The notes under the pieces are model-generated. The model was not told where the DNA came from and did not search any database. It saw only the letters and a program-made list of their open reading frames with translations. 64,000 bases of DNA from Gossypium raimondii (lineage: Eukaryota > Streptophyta > Magnoliopsida > Malvales > Malvaceae): assembly GCF_025698545.1 (NCBI RefSeq), contig NC_068571.1, positions 47,649,733-47,713,732 of the forward strand, written 5' to 3'. Below, one piece after another: positions 1 to 12,300 of the stretch. The translations under genes were made by a program, and so were the position numbers. How positions within the stretch are numbered: position 1 is the stretch's first letter; every line of letters begins with the position of its first letter.

Positions 1-1391
1 ACATGCATATGTTCGAATATATCTCATACCTTTGTAATTTCATACCTAAATTCAATACAACAAAATTTACATGTATACACATGTATATTCGAATATAATT
101 TATACATGTATACACATGTATATTCGAATATAATTTATACATACATATATGTTCATACCTAAATTTATTACAAGGACATTTATATGCATATTTGCATATT
201 CATAGTGATTCGAACCTATCACAAACATATATATATATAATTTCATACTTTCAATTCGAATTTTATACTTTTAAATTTAACTCAACAAAAATAAAATTGA
301 TATACATACACATATACTAATTTAATAAAATTAAATAGCTAATAGACTTACCTCGGATATCAGCCGACACGATCGACTATTCAACTACTTTCGTTTTTCC
401 CCGATTCAAATCCGTTTTCTTCGTTTCTCGATCTAAACATATTCAAATTAAACCTTTTTATTCATCAAAACATTCAATTAAATCAAAAAATACATTAATG
501 GGCAAATTACCATTTTGCCCCTGACATTTTACACTTTTTGCAATTTAGTCCTTTTTGTACAAAACACAAAATACACAAAATTTGCCCACACTAAGCTAGG
601 GCCAAATGTTCCTATACTTCATACAAGTCCACACATTTCTTTTATTTCACATTTTAGTCCCTCAAAAATTTATTTTCACAATTTAACCCTATATATTCAA
701 TTTCACCAAAAACTCAAAGACAAAACATATTAATCTAACACCCATATTTCATATTTCATCAACTAATATCATAAAACTCAAACATTCATCAATGGCATAT
801 TCCAAAATCATCATCAATTCACAAAATTGAAACATGGGTTTTGAAGTACACAAAGCAACGATTCCAAAAACATAAAAATTATCAAAAACCGAACAAAGAA
901 CTAACCTCAATTAAGCTTCAATATTGCCGAATAGAACTATGTTTTCTTTCTTTTTCTCTTGTTTAGTTTCGGCTAAGGAAGAAAAATAATAACCATGGCT
1001 TTGTTTAATTTTATTATAACATATATATTAACAATTTATTAGTTTACTAACTTAACCTTTAATATAAAATATATATAACATATAATTCAAGGTCTTTCTT
1101 GACCATTGTCACCCACTACCAATAAAATGGTCTAATTGCCACATAAAGCCTCCATTTTATAAAGTCAACAACAATTAAGTACTTTCTTATTTAACCATCA
1201 AATTTTCATTTTACGCGATTAAGCCCTTTTTATCGAATTGAACATTCAAACGATTAAATTTCCACACGAAATTTTCACACCTATAACTTAACATATAATA
1301 GACACTAAAAATAATATTAAAATATTTTTCTAATTCGGATTTGTGGTCCCGAAACCACTATTCCGATTAGGGTCAAAACCGGGTTGTTACA
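1..1391 (-). mobile_element. Truncated LTR of a Ty3/gypsy-type retrotransposon
   Basis: This gene-free AT-rich stretch ends at 1391 in ...AAACCGGGTTGTTACA. Read on the minus strand it therefore opens TGTAACAACCCGG, a TG-initiated LTR start that I recognise from cotton-type gypsy LTRs. It contains the 'cannot be coding' mixture typical of such LTRs: tracts like 'tagtccctcaaaaa', splice-like CT-rich runs and AT-rich blocks. The other end lies beyond position 1, so whether it is a solo LTR or one end of a complete element cannot be decided. No internal coding region is present. Family assignment is from memory and not from a search. Confidence 0.65.
69..138. repeat. 35-bp direct tandem repeat, two copies
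   Basis: The unit beginning acatgtatacacatgtatat at 69 is repeated exactly 35 bases later at 104, and a degraded third start follows at 139. Each unit contains the self-complementary ATGTATACAT-like core and TTCGAA. It lies inside the LTR. Confidence 0.8.
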
Positions 1392-2450
1392 CTTTTATAT
1401 GTTTTTATCGATTTTTAGTTTTGTTGATAATAAATTATTTTTATTAGTTTTAAGCCATTTTTAGACCCAATTTGGTCAATTGTGCCATGGGAAACCTAAC
1501 AAGTTGACTGTAGGGAGTCGGCGGTGGCCTGAACGCGAATAAAATATCACTTAGAATGGGGTATCACGATATCGAAGCATGGAAGTCATGATACCCCTAA
1601 CAGCGCTAAAATGAGTAGAATAGAGGTCACCTACAATGGTGTCGCGATACCGAGACCCACAAGGTCCCAAATTTCAATACTAGCATTGGTATCGCGATAC
1701 CCATACTCGAATATCGCAATACCCAAACCTAACGCAACAAAAAATGTTTGTATGGGTAGTTTTTGTCCAATGGCGACACAAATAAAAATTAGGTGCCTAA
1801 TAGCATTTTGGTTCAAAAGTTAGGACTGAAATCATCTATTTAAAGCCACTTTTAGCTAAAAGAAAAAAGAGAGCTTTCACTTTTGTTTCTATAATTTTTC
1901 CTTAGTTTTAGGTTATTAGGGATTGAGTTTCTTCTCTTTTCATTTCATTTTTAGTTTAGGTTTTTTTTTTAGGTTAGATTTTAGTTTTGTGTTTATTTTC
2001 ATCCTTATTGTTAAAGATTTTGTAAACAATGATGAACAAACTCTTCGGCAACTTCATCAATTGAATGAACATTTTCTTAAACCCTTTGCTTTCATTTTAT
2101 GTCTACAATATGTTTGATAAAATGCTTGTTTGAGTTTTGAGTCTAATTATGTGCTAAATTTGTTGGATGGTTGATTGTTTAGTTGCATGTTAGCTTAAGT
2201 TGATGTCTATTATTGATTGATTGGTTGTTCTATTATATCGAAATACTTAATATGCTAGAATTGACGTCTCCGGTGGGTGGAGTGGTCTTTGTGGGTGTTT
2301 CTCAAATAGCTTGTTATACCATGTGTCTTAAGCTGAAGGGATATAACAACAGTGATAAACACTATAAAATATTTTAAACGTATTTTTCTACGTCACTTTT
2401 CAAAAACACTTTTCATTCTCAAAGTTAGCTGACCCTAAATCAATTCAACT
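1392..2450. mobile_element. Retrotransposon-derived debris with TATCGCGATA palindromes
   Basis: No credible gene is present. The stretch reads like LTR or untranslated retrotransposon sequence (for example 'ttaggttattagggattgagtttc' near 1910). It contains a run of spaced palindromic motifs: TATCACGATATCG near 1562, GTCGCGATAC at 1641, a perfect GTATCGCGATAC at 1689-1700 and ATATCGCAATAC near 1711. No complete ends or target duplication could be found, so the element type is inferred. Confidence 0.45.
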
Positions 2451-2460
2451 AAATTTAACT

Positions 2461-2990
2461 TACTTAATTAGTCGACTTTTCACTTACCCTTTCGATTCGA
2501 ACCCAACCTAACTCGAGTCGACCCTTCTATAGATGCTACTAACACAAAGTTGAATGTATTTATAAAAATTCCTTCCTTACGGAATAGGTTAATACGAATG
2601 CGTATTAGTTCCAGTAGCAATTTAATGTGTCTATCGGTGTAATATTGATTACTTAATTTTAACTCAAGGTAAAAGTTAAATATTTTAACTTTTACCTTTT
2701 GAAAAATAGCATTTTAAGAAAATTACATTTTTACCCTCTATTAAATCTTATATCTTATATTTTACGTCATCATGTTTTAAATTCACATTGTATCATTTTA
2801 AAATTATTTTTTAATAGAAATGATTAAACCACATCAAAATTTGCAAAAATACATTTTTACTTAATTTATTTCATAACTTTTCACTAACTCCCCATCCAAA
2901 CCCAACTTGATCCGACCCGACCCTTATGTAGAAGCTACTAATGCTATAGCTGAATCTATTTATGAAAATCCCAGAAGTGCCTTCATTTCC
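2461..2990 (+). repeat. Diverged direct duplication upstream of the protease gene
   Basis: A stretch around 2465-2580 (…cttttcact…acccaacc…gacccttctatagatgctactaa…) is repeated about 410 bases downstream at 2860-2990 (…cttttcact…acccaact…gacccttatgtagaagctactaa…). The second copy runs into the 5' part of the Ulp1-like gene. The copies share many blocks but have clearly diverged. The spacer is AT-rich and contains ACGTCA at about 2764. This looks like an old tandem duplication of the gene's 5' flank. Confidence 0.6.
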
Positions 2991-3044
2991 TCCCTTTCAA
3001 AATTTCGATCCTTAATTAATGCGGGATTTCACTTGTTGCCGGAA

Positions 3045-6000
3045 ATGGCGAAGAGAAAGCAACTTGAAATACAATTTATAGGCGAAGATGAAGAAGGAAC
3101 TTCCTGTACGGTAACTCATTCCACTGTTTCAGCTTCAGGTAATGTAAATATTTTTCATTTACTCTTTTCTTCTCCGTATCTCCTCAACTTAGAAGCTATA
3201 AGCATCCACTACCTTGTTTCGTTTTTTTTTATTACTTCTTCTAATGGGTCTTTCATCGATTTGTGTAATTGTATGAAAATGGTTTATGCGATCAGGTTCC
3301 GTCAGGCGTCAGTTGTTTAGTAGTGTAGATCTGTGGTATTGCGTTTGAATACTATGGTAATTTGTTAGTTTTAGGGGTTTATTAATTAATTGTATAAAAA
3401 CAAAATTAGCCCTAATATTTAGCTATTTTGTCACTTCGGCTTTAATAAGGAAAAACTAATTGAAATATTAAAATTGAATAGCATTGAGGTGATTGCTTGC
3501 ATGCAATTTTATGTATACTTCACTATGAATAACTTTTTAAAATATTTTTGTCAACTTTTTTGGAATTCGTTGAATCTTTACGAATTATAAATGGATTGAC
3601 ATATGAGCGACCATCTTGATACCATTAAAGTTTTAACCAGTTTTTTTGCCCAATAGGAAGCATTTTACCAAAATTTAAAGGTTAAGGGCCAAAGTAACAA
3701 AATGAGTAAATGTTAGGTTAAGTTTATTATTATGCTTTAATTAATTTATATAGGTTAAAATATGCTGTTAGTTTTTTTAATTTGATAAAATTTACGATCT
3801 AGTCTCTATATTTTTAAGTTAAAAGTTAAATCTTTTACTTTTTTCTAATTTAAAATTTTAATTCAATCATTGTTAGTATTTTTGTTAAAATTTTCCAACT
3901 TGGCACATGGGTTAGGCTGTCAGCATATTATGTGACATATAATTGGCAAAAAATAATTATATTAAATCGACAAATTTAGATAGAAAATATCAATGATAAT
4001 GATTAGACAAGGATTTTTAATTGAAAACTTGGGAGGATTGATTTTGAACTTTTAAAGTAGGAGGATTAAATTTCAAATCTATAAAACTACATAGAGTAAT
4101 AGTATATTTTAACCATTTATAACTATTCATTTTATTAAACCTACATTAGCTAAAGTTAATTTATTTAAAACCCTTATAAAATTATAGTAAGAGCTAAATA
4201 AGTTTGAGGATGTTTAAGTATTTTTAGATAAAAAAATTTTTCTGATCAAATTTTATTTTTAAATAAATTTTTATTTGGACTTTTATTATTAATCATTTAG
4301 ATAATGGGTGTCCCATTATGTATTTATTTAATAATTTATATGAGCATTTGATATGGATTATTCTTAAGTTTCTCTAGTTTTGTAAGTTTTTCTTATGTTT
4401 GGAGTTACTTGAGTGAATGTGTTGGACATGCAAGTATTTTAAAGAAAATTATGCTTAAGTTTCTTTAGTGTTATAAGTATTTGATATAAATTTTTATTTA
4501 TTGAAATTAAAATACCGAAATACCCCTCTCAAGATTTTGTAATTGTGATTTTAATTTAGAAATTTTAAGCATTTAACTAAATTGATGTATATAATTGACT
4601 CCTGACACCAATTCATTTAGTTCTTTTATGATAGTATAGATATAGATATAGTTGTTGGAACTTTGATATTGTAATCTACTTTGAGCATTAGCTCGTCCTT
4701 GAAGTTATGTTGTTCGAACTCTAATTTGAGTTTTGGATATATGGACATCTGACTTGAGTATCTTTAAGTTTTTTATTTTATTTTATGTATTTGGAGAGCA
4801 ATGTCCCTATACTCAAGTTTGTAAATGTGCCAGACATGGGTATAGGACACAAATACTTCGTAAAAATGAAGAGTCAGAACAACATAAATTTGAAAACAAC
4901 TTGTGAAGTGGAAAAAAAATTGTATATTTAAGTTGATTCATCGATGTTTGCTAGGTCGTTTCTTACGTAATAAGAGGAGAGTTAACGCCAGAAACACCAG
5001 GCAACAAGGGATGTTAAATAGCAAACAGTTTTCAGATTGCTTTGAGTATGCCCTTCTTATTTGAATCTCCTGTCCCTCTCACGTTTTTTTCCCTCATTCA
5101 TAATCTTGAGTTCATGCATTATTCTTAGGAAAATATGGAAGATCTTCCCGGATAATCAAAGGGCATCTTTTACGTACCTCGATTGCTTGTGGTTTTCATG
5201 GTACATGGATGAATTGTTTAAAGAAAAAGTGTTGGAATGGATCAGTAGGAAACATATTTTCACCAAGAAGTACGTTTTCGTTCCGATATTGCACTGGTGA
5301 GTATCGTTTTCCCGACTGCTAAACACATTGGTATTAAGCAATTTTCAAGGTACCCCCTCTTTGGTTTATATGAAATTGTGATACTTTGTAGGAGACATTG
5401 GAATCTATTGATATTCTGCAACTTTGATAAACCTTTGCAATCTAACACTCAAACAACTTGTATGTTATTGCTTGATTCAATGCAAATGAGTGGCCCAAGA
5501 CGGCTCGAACCTACTATTAGAAAGTATGAATCTGCAACTTGTGTCGGAATCCATATTTTTTTTTGTTGCATATCTATTTCATTGCTACTTTCTTGGTTTT
5601 AATTCCAGGTTTCTTCTAGATGTATATGAAGCTGAGAAGAGGCCTGTAATGAAACAGGCAATATCGAAAATTCCGCTATTGATACCAAAGGTGATGATTC
5701 TTTGATGTCTTGAAATAATTTTTTTCCCCTTTTTCCCACTTTTTATTGGCTTTTTGTGACTGAAGCAAATGAAAACAATCAGGTTCCCCAACAGAGAAAT
5801 GGTGAAGATTGTGGTAGGTTTGTTCTTTATTTCATAAGTTTGTTTATGGAAAGTGCTCCTAAAAACTTCAGTACCACTGGTGGATATCCTTACTTTGTAA
5901 GTTCTTTTTTTCATTTTTGGTACTCTATAATTAGAGGGTTAGTACTTACAGACACGGTAGGGACATATAGGGGTGTAAATGAGACAGCGGTGCTCACAAG

Positions 6001-6672
6001 CTACACAAGTTCTACTCGAAAAATATTCGAATTCGGTTAGATAATTATCAAGTCGAGCTCTAGATATCGGTCGAGCCGAACTCAAGTAGCTCGAGCTATT
6101 GATAGAGTCGAATTTGAGCTTAGTAATACTTGACTCAAACGGTTTGCGAGCCTTATTGAGCTTTTCATATTTTTATATTAATAATTTACGTTAGTGGCTT
6201 AATTATTGAGCCAAATTTGAGTACAAAAATAGGTAAACAAGCTTAATCGAGCTTGAATTTAAAAGCAAATGTTCAATCGAGCTCAATTTTAGTATCAAGC
6301 TCTCAATTTTAAGTCAAGCTCAATTTTGGCAATATTCAAGTTTTGCTAGGCTTATTACACCCCTAGGGACATATATACACCATGTCCACTAAAGAGATGC
6401 CTTTAAAATGGGCTTTCCAACTGCTCCCCTGAAGACTCTAACCCGGGTGGATTCTATGCAGTTAACATCTCTAGGCACCATGCCATTAGTGGATTTTTTT
6501 TCCCTTTTAAATTGTCAATGTTTCATTTTTCTGGAAAATTTTGTAATTTCAGCTTACATTGGATATAATATATACGTATAACACTTTTTGTGGTAAACTA
6601 CAGATGAAGGAAGACTGGTTTGCTCCTCAAGACTTTGATTGCTTTTGCAAGAGATTTAAACTCTGCAGCTAG
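3045..6672 (+). CDS. Ulp1/C48-type SUMO (ubiquitin-like) protease
   Basis: Seven exons fit in frame with GT-AG introns: 3045-3138, 4955-5045, 5129-5296, 5392-5523, 5609-5690, 5783-5896 and 6604-6672, giving about 249 residues. Peptidase family C48 removes SUMO-like modifiers from proteins. The catalytic set is visible: His120 (WRHWN), Asp146 (LLLDS), Gln193 in PQQRNGEDCG, and nucleophile Cys199. The block TYLDCLWF in exon 3 and the ending EDWFAPQDFDCFCKRF match plant Ulp-type proteases. ATG 3045 is the first ATG in the open frame; frame upstream of it is open but lacks an ATG, so a longer spliced N-terminus is possible. The protein is short, essentially the catalytic domain with a small N-terminal arm. 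Introns 1 and 6 carry MITEs. The paralogue within the family is uncertain; it resembles the short Arabidopsis protein I recall as At3g48480. Confidence 0.88.
3753..4114. mobile_element. MITE (family with GGTTAAAATATGC ends) in protease intron 1
   Basis: The left end GGTTAAAATATGCTG is answered by ...GTATATTTTAACC at the right, and the interior shows paired complementary blocks (tagtctctatatttttaagtt versus aacttttaaagtaggagga). Flanks ATTTATATA and ATTTATAAC agree in the first seven bases, suggesting a decayed 9-bp target duplication of the Mutator kind. Related copies lie at 19986, 51882 and 60199. Confidence 0.65.
5968..6365. mobile_element. hAT-like MITE in protease intron 6
   Basis: The ends are TAGGGGTGTAA (5968) and TTACACCCCTA (to 6365), perfect 11-bp terminal inverted repeats. 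The element is flanked on both sides by GGGACATA (5960-5967 and 6366-6373), an exact 8-bp target duplication. An 8-bp duplication with (T/C)AGGGGTGTAA ends is the signature of non-autonomous hAT elements. The 398-bp interior is rich in GAGCT/AGCTC words and has no coding capacity. Confidence 0.92.
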
Positions 6673-9359
6673 TGAAATGAACTCTTTTTAACTTTGACTT
6701 TTACATATGGACTATATTACTTGGATTCGGAGTTGACTATTTTACTTAAATTATGAGTGCGATTGTCAAGTATAGGTATATAATCGACACGAATATGTTC
6801 AACTTTTAATTTTTTAATGTATAGCTTGCCTTACATATTGACCATGGTTCTGGCATTGGGTATTGACAATGTTACTTAAAACTCATTTGGTACCGACTAT
6901 GTTAATGCGATTGTGTTATGCATGCATGTGTATATATATATATCTCCAACACATATATGTTTGTTCTCATCTTTTTATCAAGTTTTTGAAGTCTTTGGAA
7001 GAAGATACCTCATTTCTGGGAAATTTTGCTTTGCAAGGAAAATTTTTTTTCTAATGTTATGGATCTGTTTGAATAATACAGAATAAAATAATTATACTTT
7101 CTTGCAATTGCAAAGAATTACAATTCTTTAGGTGTGTTTAGTTAAAGAGTGTAATTACATTGTAATTCTTTATATCATATTAAGTAGAACAAATTGTAAT
7201 TACACAGTTTTATAATTTATATTTTGGAATAATATTTAGTGTACTACTAGTAGAACTGTTCAAGAATTGGACTACCTGTCTAAGTTCGAAGGGTTGCTTG
7301 AAATATGTCTAAGTTCGAAGGTTAAGTAGATAAAATTCTAAAATTTAGCTTGACAAAAAATGTAAGCCCACCAAAATTTTGAAACTCTAGCTCGGCAGAT
7401 TACATATAAAATATATTATAATATTACATTTATAAAGTATTAATATATAAAAACTAACCCAGCCCAAATATTTTAAATCTAAAGTCGAAACCTATCCGAA
7501 ACAAAACCCAAGACCCAAAGAACTCTCAGTTTGCTTGTGTTCGTTTTATCATGATTGCGTTTGCCAGGTTCATCTTGATAAAACAAATCAAAATACAGAA
7601 TCAATAGTAAGAAAATGGTAATCTGAATCGGTTAGAATTTTAAATAATACATAATGATGGCCTTTAAATTCACAATCCTTCAAATTCGGAAGCACTTCTT
7701 TAGATATAAATCAAAAAGAAAATTTCCCAAATTAAGTCAAAATGTCCTTACTTTTATTCCTTCTGATTTCAAAGTTAAATTTATTTAGTTATTAGTAAAA
7801 GGGTAAAAGCTGAACTAAAACTTCAAAATTTTAGTTGACTTCACTGTCAATTTCCTCAAATAAGCATCAAAGTTTTTACTTTAAGTGTTATTTAAACTTT
7901 TAACTTGGTAAAAACATTTGAATAACTTGGAAAACTTTGTGCATTTTAAATCTCTTTTTAAAAAACTTACTGGGTTATCCATATTTAAGTAGGGTTGGGC
8001 TCAAATAATATATTAGACTCATAATTTAAATCAAGACCGGCCAAAATAAAGAACATTAAAAATTATTTGTTTAGATCAAGTTCAACCTGATCCATCAGTA
8101 ACTCTATTTGTCAATGGAGTTTTTTTAACTCCACAAGTAGAGCTAAATGATTAACAAGTGTTCTATAGAGTTATAGTAAAATAATTAAAAATAATATTAG
8201 AAAAAAAGCGACACATGACATTTTTAAGGTTGTTCATGGAATAAAAAAATACATTGCTAGTCTACCAAATACTAACTATTATATTTAAAAACATTAATTA
8301 CTATAAAAATTATCACTGCGATAAAATTTTTCTAAATGAGTAATAAAATTGAAATAAATTCATCGTATGTTAGCTAATAAAATAGTCGATAATACAATTA
8401 TTAATAAAACAACAAGAAAAATAAACCATCATATGTCATTTTATCTAATTGCTTCAGCGTTTCATATTTTTGGGCTATTCCTCTTTAACATTTAATATAT
8501 ACTCATTATCATCATTTGTTGGTCTCTAACCGAGTTCATCATCATCTAAATCTAAACATGTATCATTAAAATTATCAAAATCTCTTTCTTCCATGTTCTT
8601 CTCAAAGTATGAATAATCCTAATTCCACCCATAAATAAAATGACGTTGTTAACATAAAATTTTTTAGAACAATAATGTTCTATTAATCACATTTTAAAGT
8701 ATTAAATGAACTAAATTAAAGACTTTGCCCGAAATCTAAAAAATGTATTATTATAAATTTAATTTTATATATTATAAATAACATAATATATAATATATAA
8801 AAATAAAAATATAATATTATAAACTTTAAAAGTAAATTGAGTTGGACTCAGATATTAAATATTCACATCTGAGTTCATATCATATTTTAAAGGGATTGGA
8901 TAATTTTATTTAAATTTATTTTCGAGCTTAATAATTTTATCAAAACCCTCACAAAATTCGAATCAATATTCGGACTCAAGTGAATAATCTGGCCATAAAA
9001 GAATAATTCTTTGCAAAATAAAATACAATAAATAGCGTCAAAACCAGGCGCGCGCGAAGCACTCTCCGGCTCACATTAGAGTGGCCGCCATTAAAAACCG
9101 GATAAACCACCTTTTCATTTTTCACTTTCATTTTCCCCTTTAAATAATAAAACCCAGACAAGGGACAGCCGACGGTACCTTCCAAAGAAATCGAAATTTT
9201 GACTTATGATTCTCATATACACCCCCCCCATATCTCCCACAACCTTCCATTTACGTCTTAATTGTTGACTGATCAATTTCCATTTACGAATACACACGGT
9301 GTGTGTGAAGTTTATTCTTTTGGTTTTTGAATTTTTGAGTTTTTGGGGCGAAAAAACCA
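6673..9359. other. Intergenic stretch between protease and KING1
   Basis: No gene is supported. It contains the 3' flank of the protease, AT-rich sequence and degraded MITE-like pieces (for example the 'aactgttcaagaattgg…taagttcgaaggg' block near 7255 and the 'gggttgggctcaaataat' block near 7990). The final 350 bases (about 9010-9359) are more GC-rich and are likely the KING1 promoter and 5' UTR, including a GCGCGCG run near 9049. Confidence 0.6.
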
Positions 9360-12300
9360 ATGGCCAATTTGCAACTGGAAAGAGAGACTAGCATTGGGAT
9401 GCAAGTGGAAGATCTATGGGATGTTCAAGAATCAAAGCTTAATCCTACGCAGAAACTTAACGCTTGCTTTGAAAACATCCCTGTCTCTGCTTTCCCTCAT
9501 ACTCCTCAAGGTTTTAATCTTGCTCTCTTTGATTTGGCTTATGTTTGATTTCTTAGAATCGTCAAGAATTCTGGGTTTTTTTTTCTGGAGTGTGGGTGTG
9601 GTTTGGAATAAGAATTATAAATAATTTGAATTCCTTTTTGCAATTTTTTTAGGGAAGGATCCATTTGCTCATTTTTGAAACCTTTAGGGACCCAAGGGGA
9701 TATTTAGTAAAATTCAACTTGATTAATTACTTACATATACGATTCAATCAATTCGAAATTAAAAAATTCCATGTTTTCAAATTGAAGTCACCCCAGTTAA
9801 ATCAATGTTGTTAAAAACTAGCATTTAGCTTTAATTTCAATAATTTCTCTTTTAAACTCAATTTTTTTTTTCAATTGTATCACCAATTTATATGAGCTAT
9901 GGTGCTGAATTGATGATTATCGTTTATTTGGAGGGTCTTTGGATCATATACCGCACTCCTGCCCAGAATGTGCGAGACACCATTACTTGAAAAATGAAAA
10001 AGAAAAGTTTGAACAACATAATATAAGATGACAAGTTCTTGGAATTGTAGGAGGGAATTCTTTCTTGGGTTACCATTGTCTTAATCTTTTTTAAAATGGA
10101 TAACTATCAAATTTATATGTATGATTAATACACGAACTTTGATATAGTGGCAATTATATACATTCACCTGTATATATGAAACTTTAAGCTTGATTCAACT
10201 GTACATATTTAAAGAAATGAATATATATATATTTATATTAAATTAATATAATTGTTTGTGTATGTAATATATGAACATAAAATGGTGCTAATTTGATAAT
10301 TTTGTCAATGATTTGTGAAAATTGAATGAAAACAAAATATAATGTATAATGGTGTTAATTTGATAATGTTTACGATGCTTTTAAGTTTAGTTTCTTCTTG
10401 GTTAAAAGAATTGAAATTATGTTTCAGGGATCGAGATAAAATCGGATGCGAGTTTGGCCGAGGCTGTTCAAATACTTGCCCAAAACAAGATTCTTAGTGC
10501 ACCTGTTGTCAATGTTGATGCACCTGAGGATGCAAGTTGGATTGATAGATATCTTGGCATTGTAGAGTTTGCAGGCATTGCCGTATGGATTCTCCAACAG
10601 GTTCAAAATCGAAACCCTTTACGATCTCTTTTCTCTATAAGCTTCTATTTTCTCGAGGGTAATAACAAATAGCAGCTCAATAATATCTCATTCATCCACC
10701 ATGGAATTGGAAAATAGCATGCTGAAGAAGAAATATGATAGAATTTAATATTTAGTTCTTAGCTTCTAAGATAATGCATCCGTGATTATGTTATTTAGGT
10801 TGAAAATTGAAACCTCTTACGATCTTGTTTCTCGACAAGCTTCTTTTCTAATGAGGAAAATATCGAATAAAAGCTAGATAACATCTCATTCATTCACCAT
10901 GGATTTGGAAACTAGCATGTTGAAGAAGAAATATGATAGAATTTGATCTTTATTTCTTAGTTTTTACAATCATGCATCCATGATTATGATGTTTAGGTTG
11001 AAAATTGAAACCACTTAAGGTTTCTTTTCTCTATAAGCTTCTTTTCTATTGATGAAAATATCAAATAGTTGCTCGATAACATCCCATTAATCCTCCATGG
11101 ATTCAGAAAATAGCATGCTAATGAAGAAATATAATAGAATTTAATCTTTATTTCTTAGTTTTTATGATCATGCATCCATGATTGTGATGTTTAGGTCCAA
11201 AATTGAAACCATGTACGATCTCTTTTCTCTATAAGCTTCTTTTCTATTGAGGAAAATATCGAATAGTAGCTCGATAACATCTCATTCAGCCGCCATGGAA
11301 TTGGAAAATAGCATGCTAAAGGAGATGGTAGATTTTAATCTTTATTTCTTAGTTTTTATGATCAAGCATCCGTGATTGTGATGTTTAGCTTAAAAGGTAA
11401 AAGTACCATGGAAGCTATTGTACTAAGAATCGGATTGCATCTTGACAAATTAGTCCCTGTAAGTTAGATCAAAGAAGCAAACTGGACATTCTATTAAAAA
11501 TTATATCTATTTTTAGTGTTAAAAACTGGTTTCTATACATGAACATAAGTTACACTTGGCACATTAGGTGTAACTATTTGGGTGTAACCATCTGGTTATT
11601 TCGTCAACTATGTCAGTTTTGAACAATATAAATGAATGGAATTTTTAATAGATAGGACAAGTTTCCTCTTTGATTTAATGTATAAGGATTAATTTGCCCA
11701 TTTTTTTAGTAAAGGGAGTAAAGTGCAATCTAACTCCTAATACATGGGCTTCCAATACGGTTTTGCTTATGATCTCTTGTCACTATAATTCTTTTTTTCG
11801 ACGACAATATTGAATAGTAGTTTGATTATGTCTCATTCATCTAAAATTTAATCTTATCATTCTTAGTTTTTGTGATTATACATCCATGAGTATGATGTTT
11901 AGGTTGAAAATCAAAACCGCTTACAATCTCTTTTTGGTATAAGCCTTTCTTTTCCAAGGGAAATATCATATAGTATCTCGATAGCATCTCATTCATCTGC
12001 CATGGATTTTGAAAATAGCATGAAAAACAAGAAATAAGATAGAATTTAACCTTTCTTTTTTAGTTTTTTGTAATCATCCATTCATGAGTATGATGTTTAT
12101 GTTGAAATTGTGCCACATATCAAAACTTGCGCCTGTGTTGCTTCAACTTTTCGTTTTTCTTAAGTTATCTGTACTTGATATATATTCGAACACGAGTATG
12201 GGGATTTCGCCCTCCAAACATACCCGTGTTCAGAACATATACCAAAGTTCGAATAACATAGCTTGGTGGTGATTTTCTCTCTTTATTGCCTATTATAATG

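Noticed and set aside
188..207. GATTCGAACCTATC resembling the T-arm of a tRNA on the minus strand
   Set aside because: No acceptor stem, D-arm or anticodon arm can be fitted around it; it lies inside an LTR.
5260..5914. Minus-strand and alternative-frame open frames across the protease gene
   Set aside because: They are shadows of the Ulp1-like exons, which have catalytic motifs and consistent splice sites on the plus strand.
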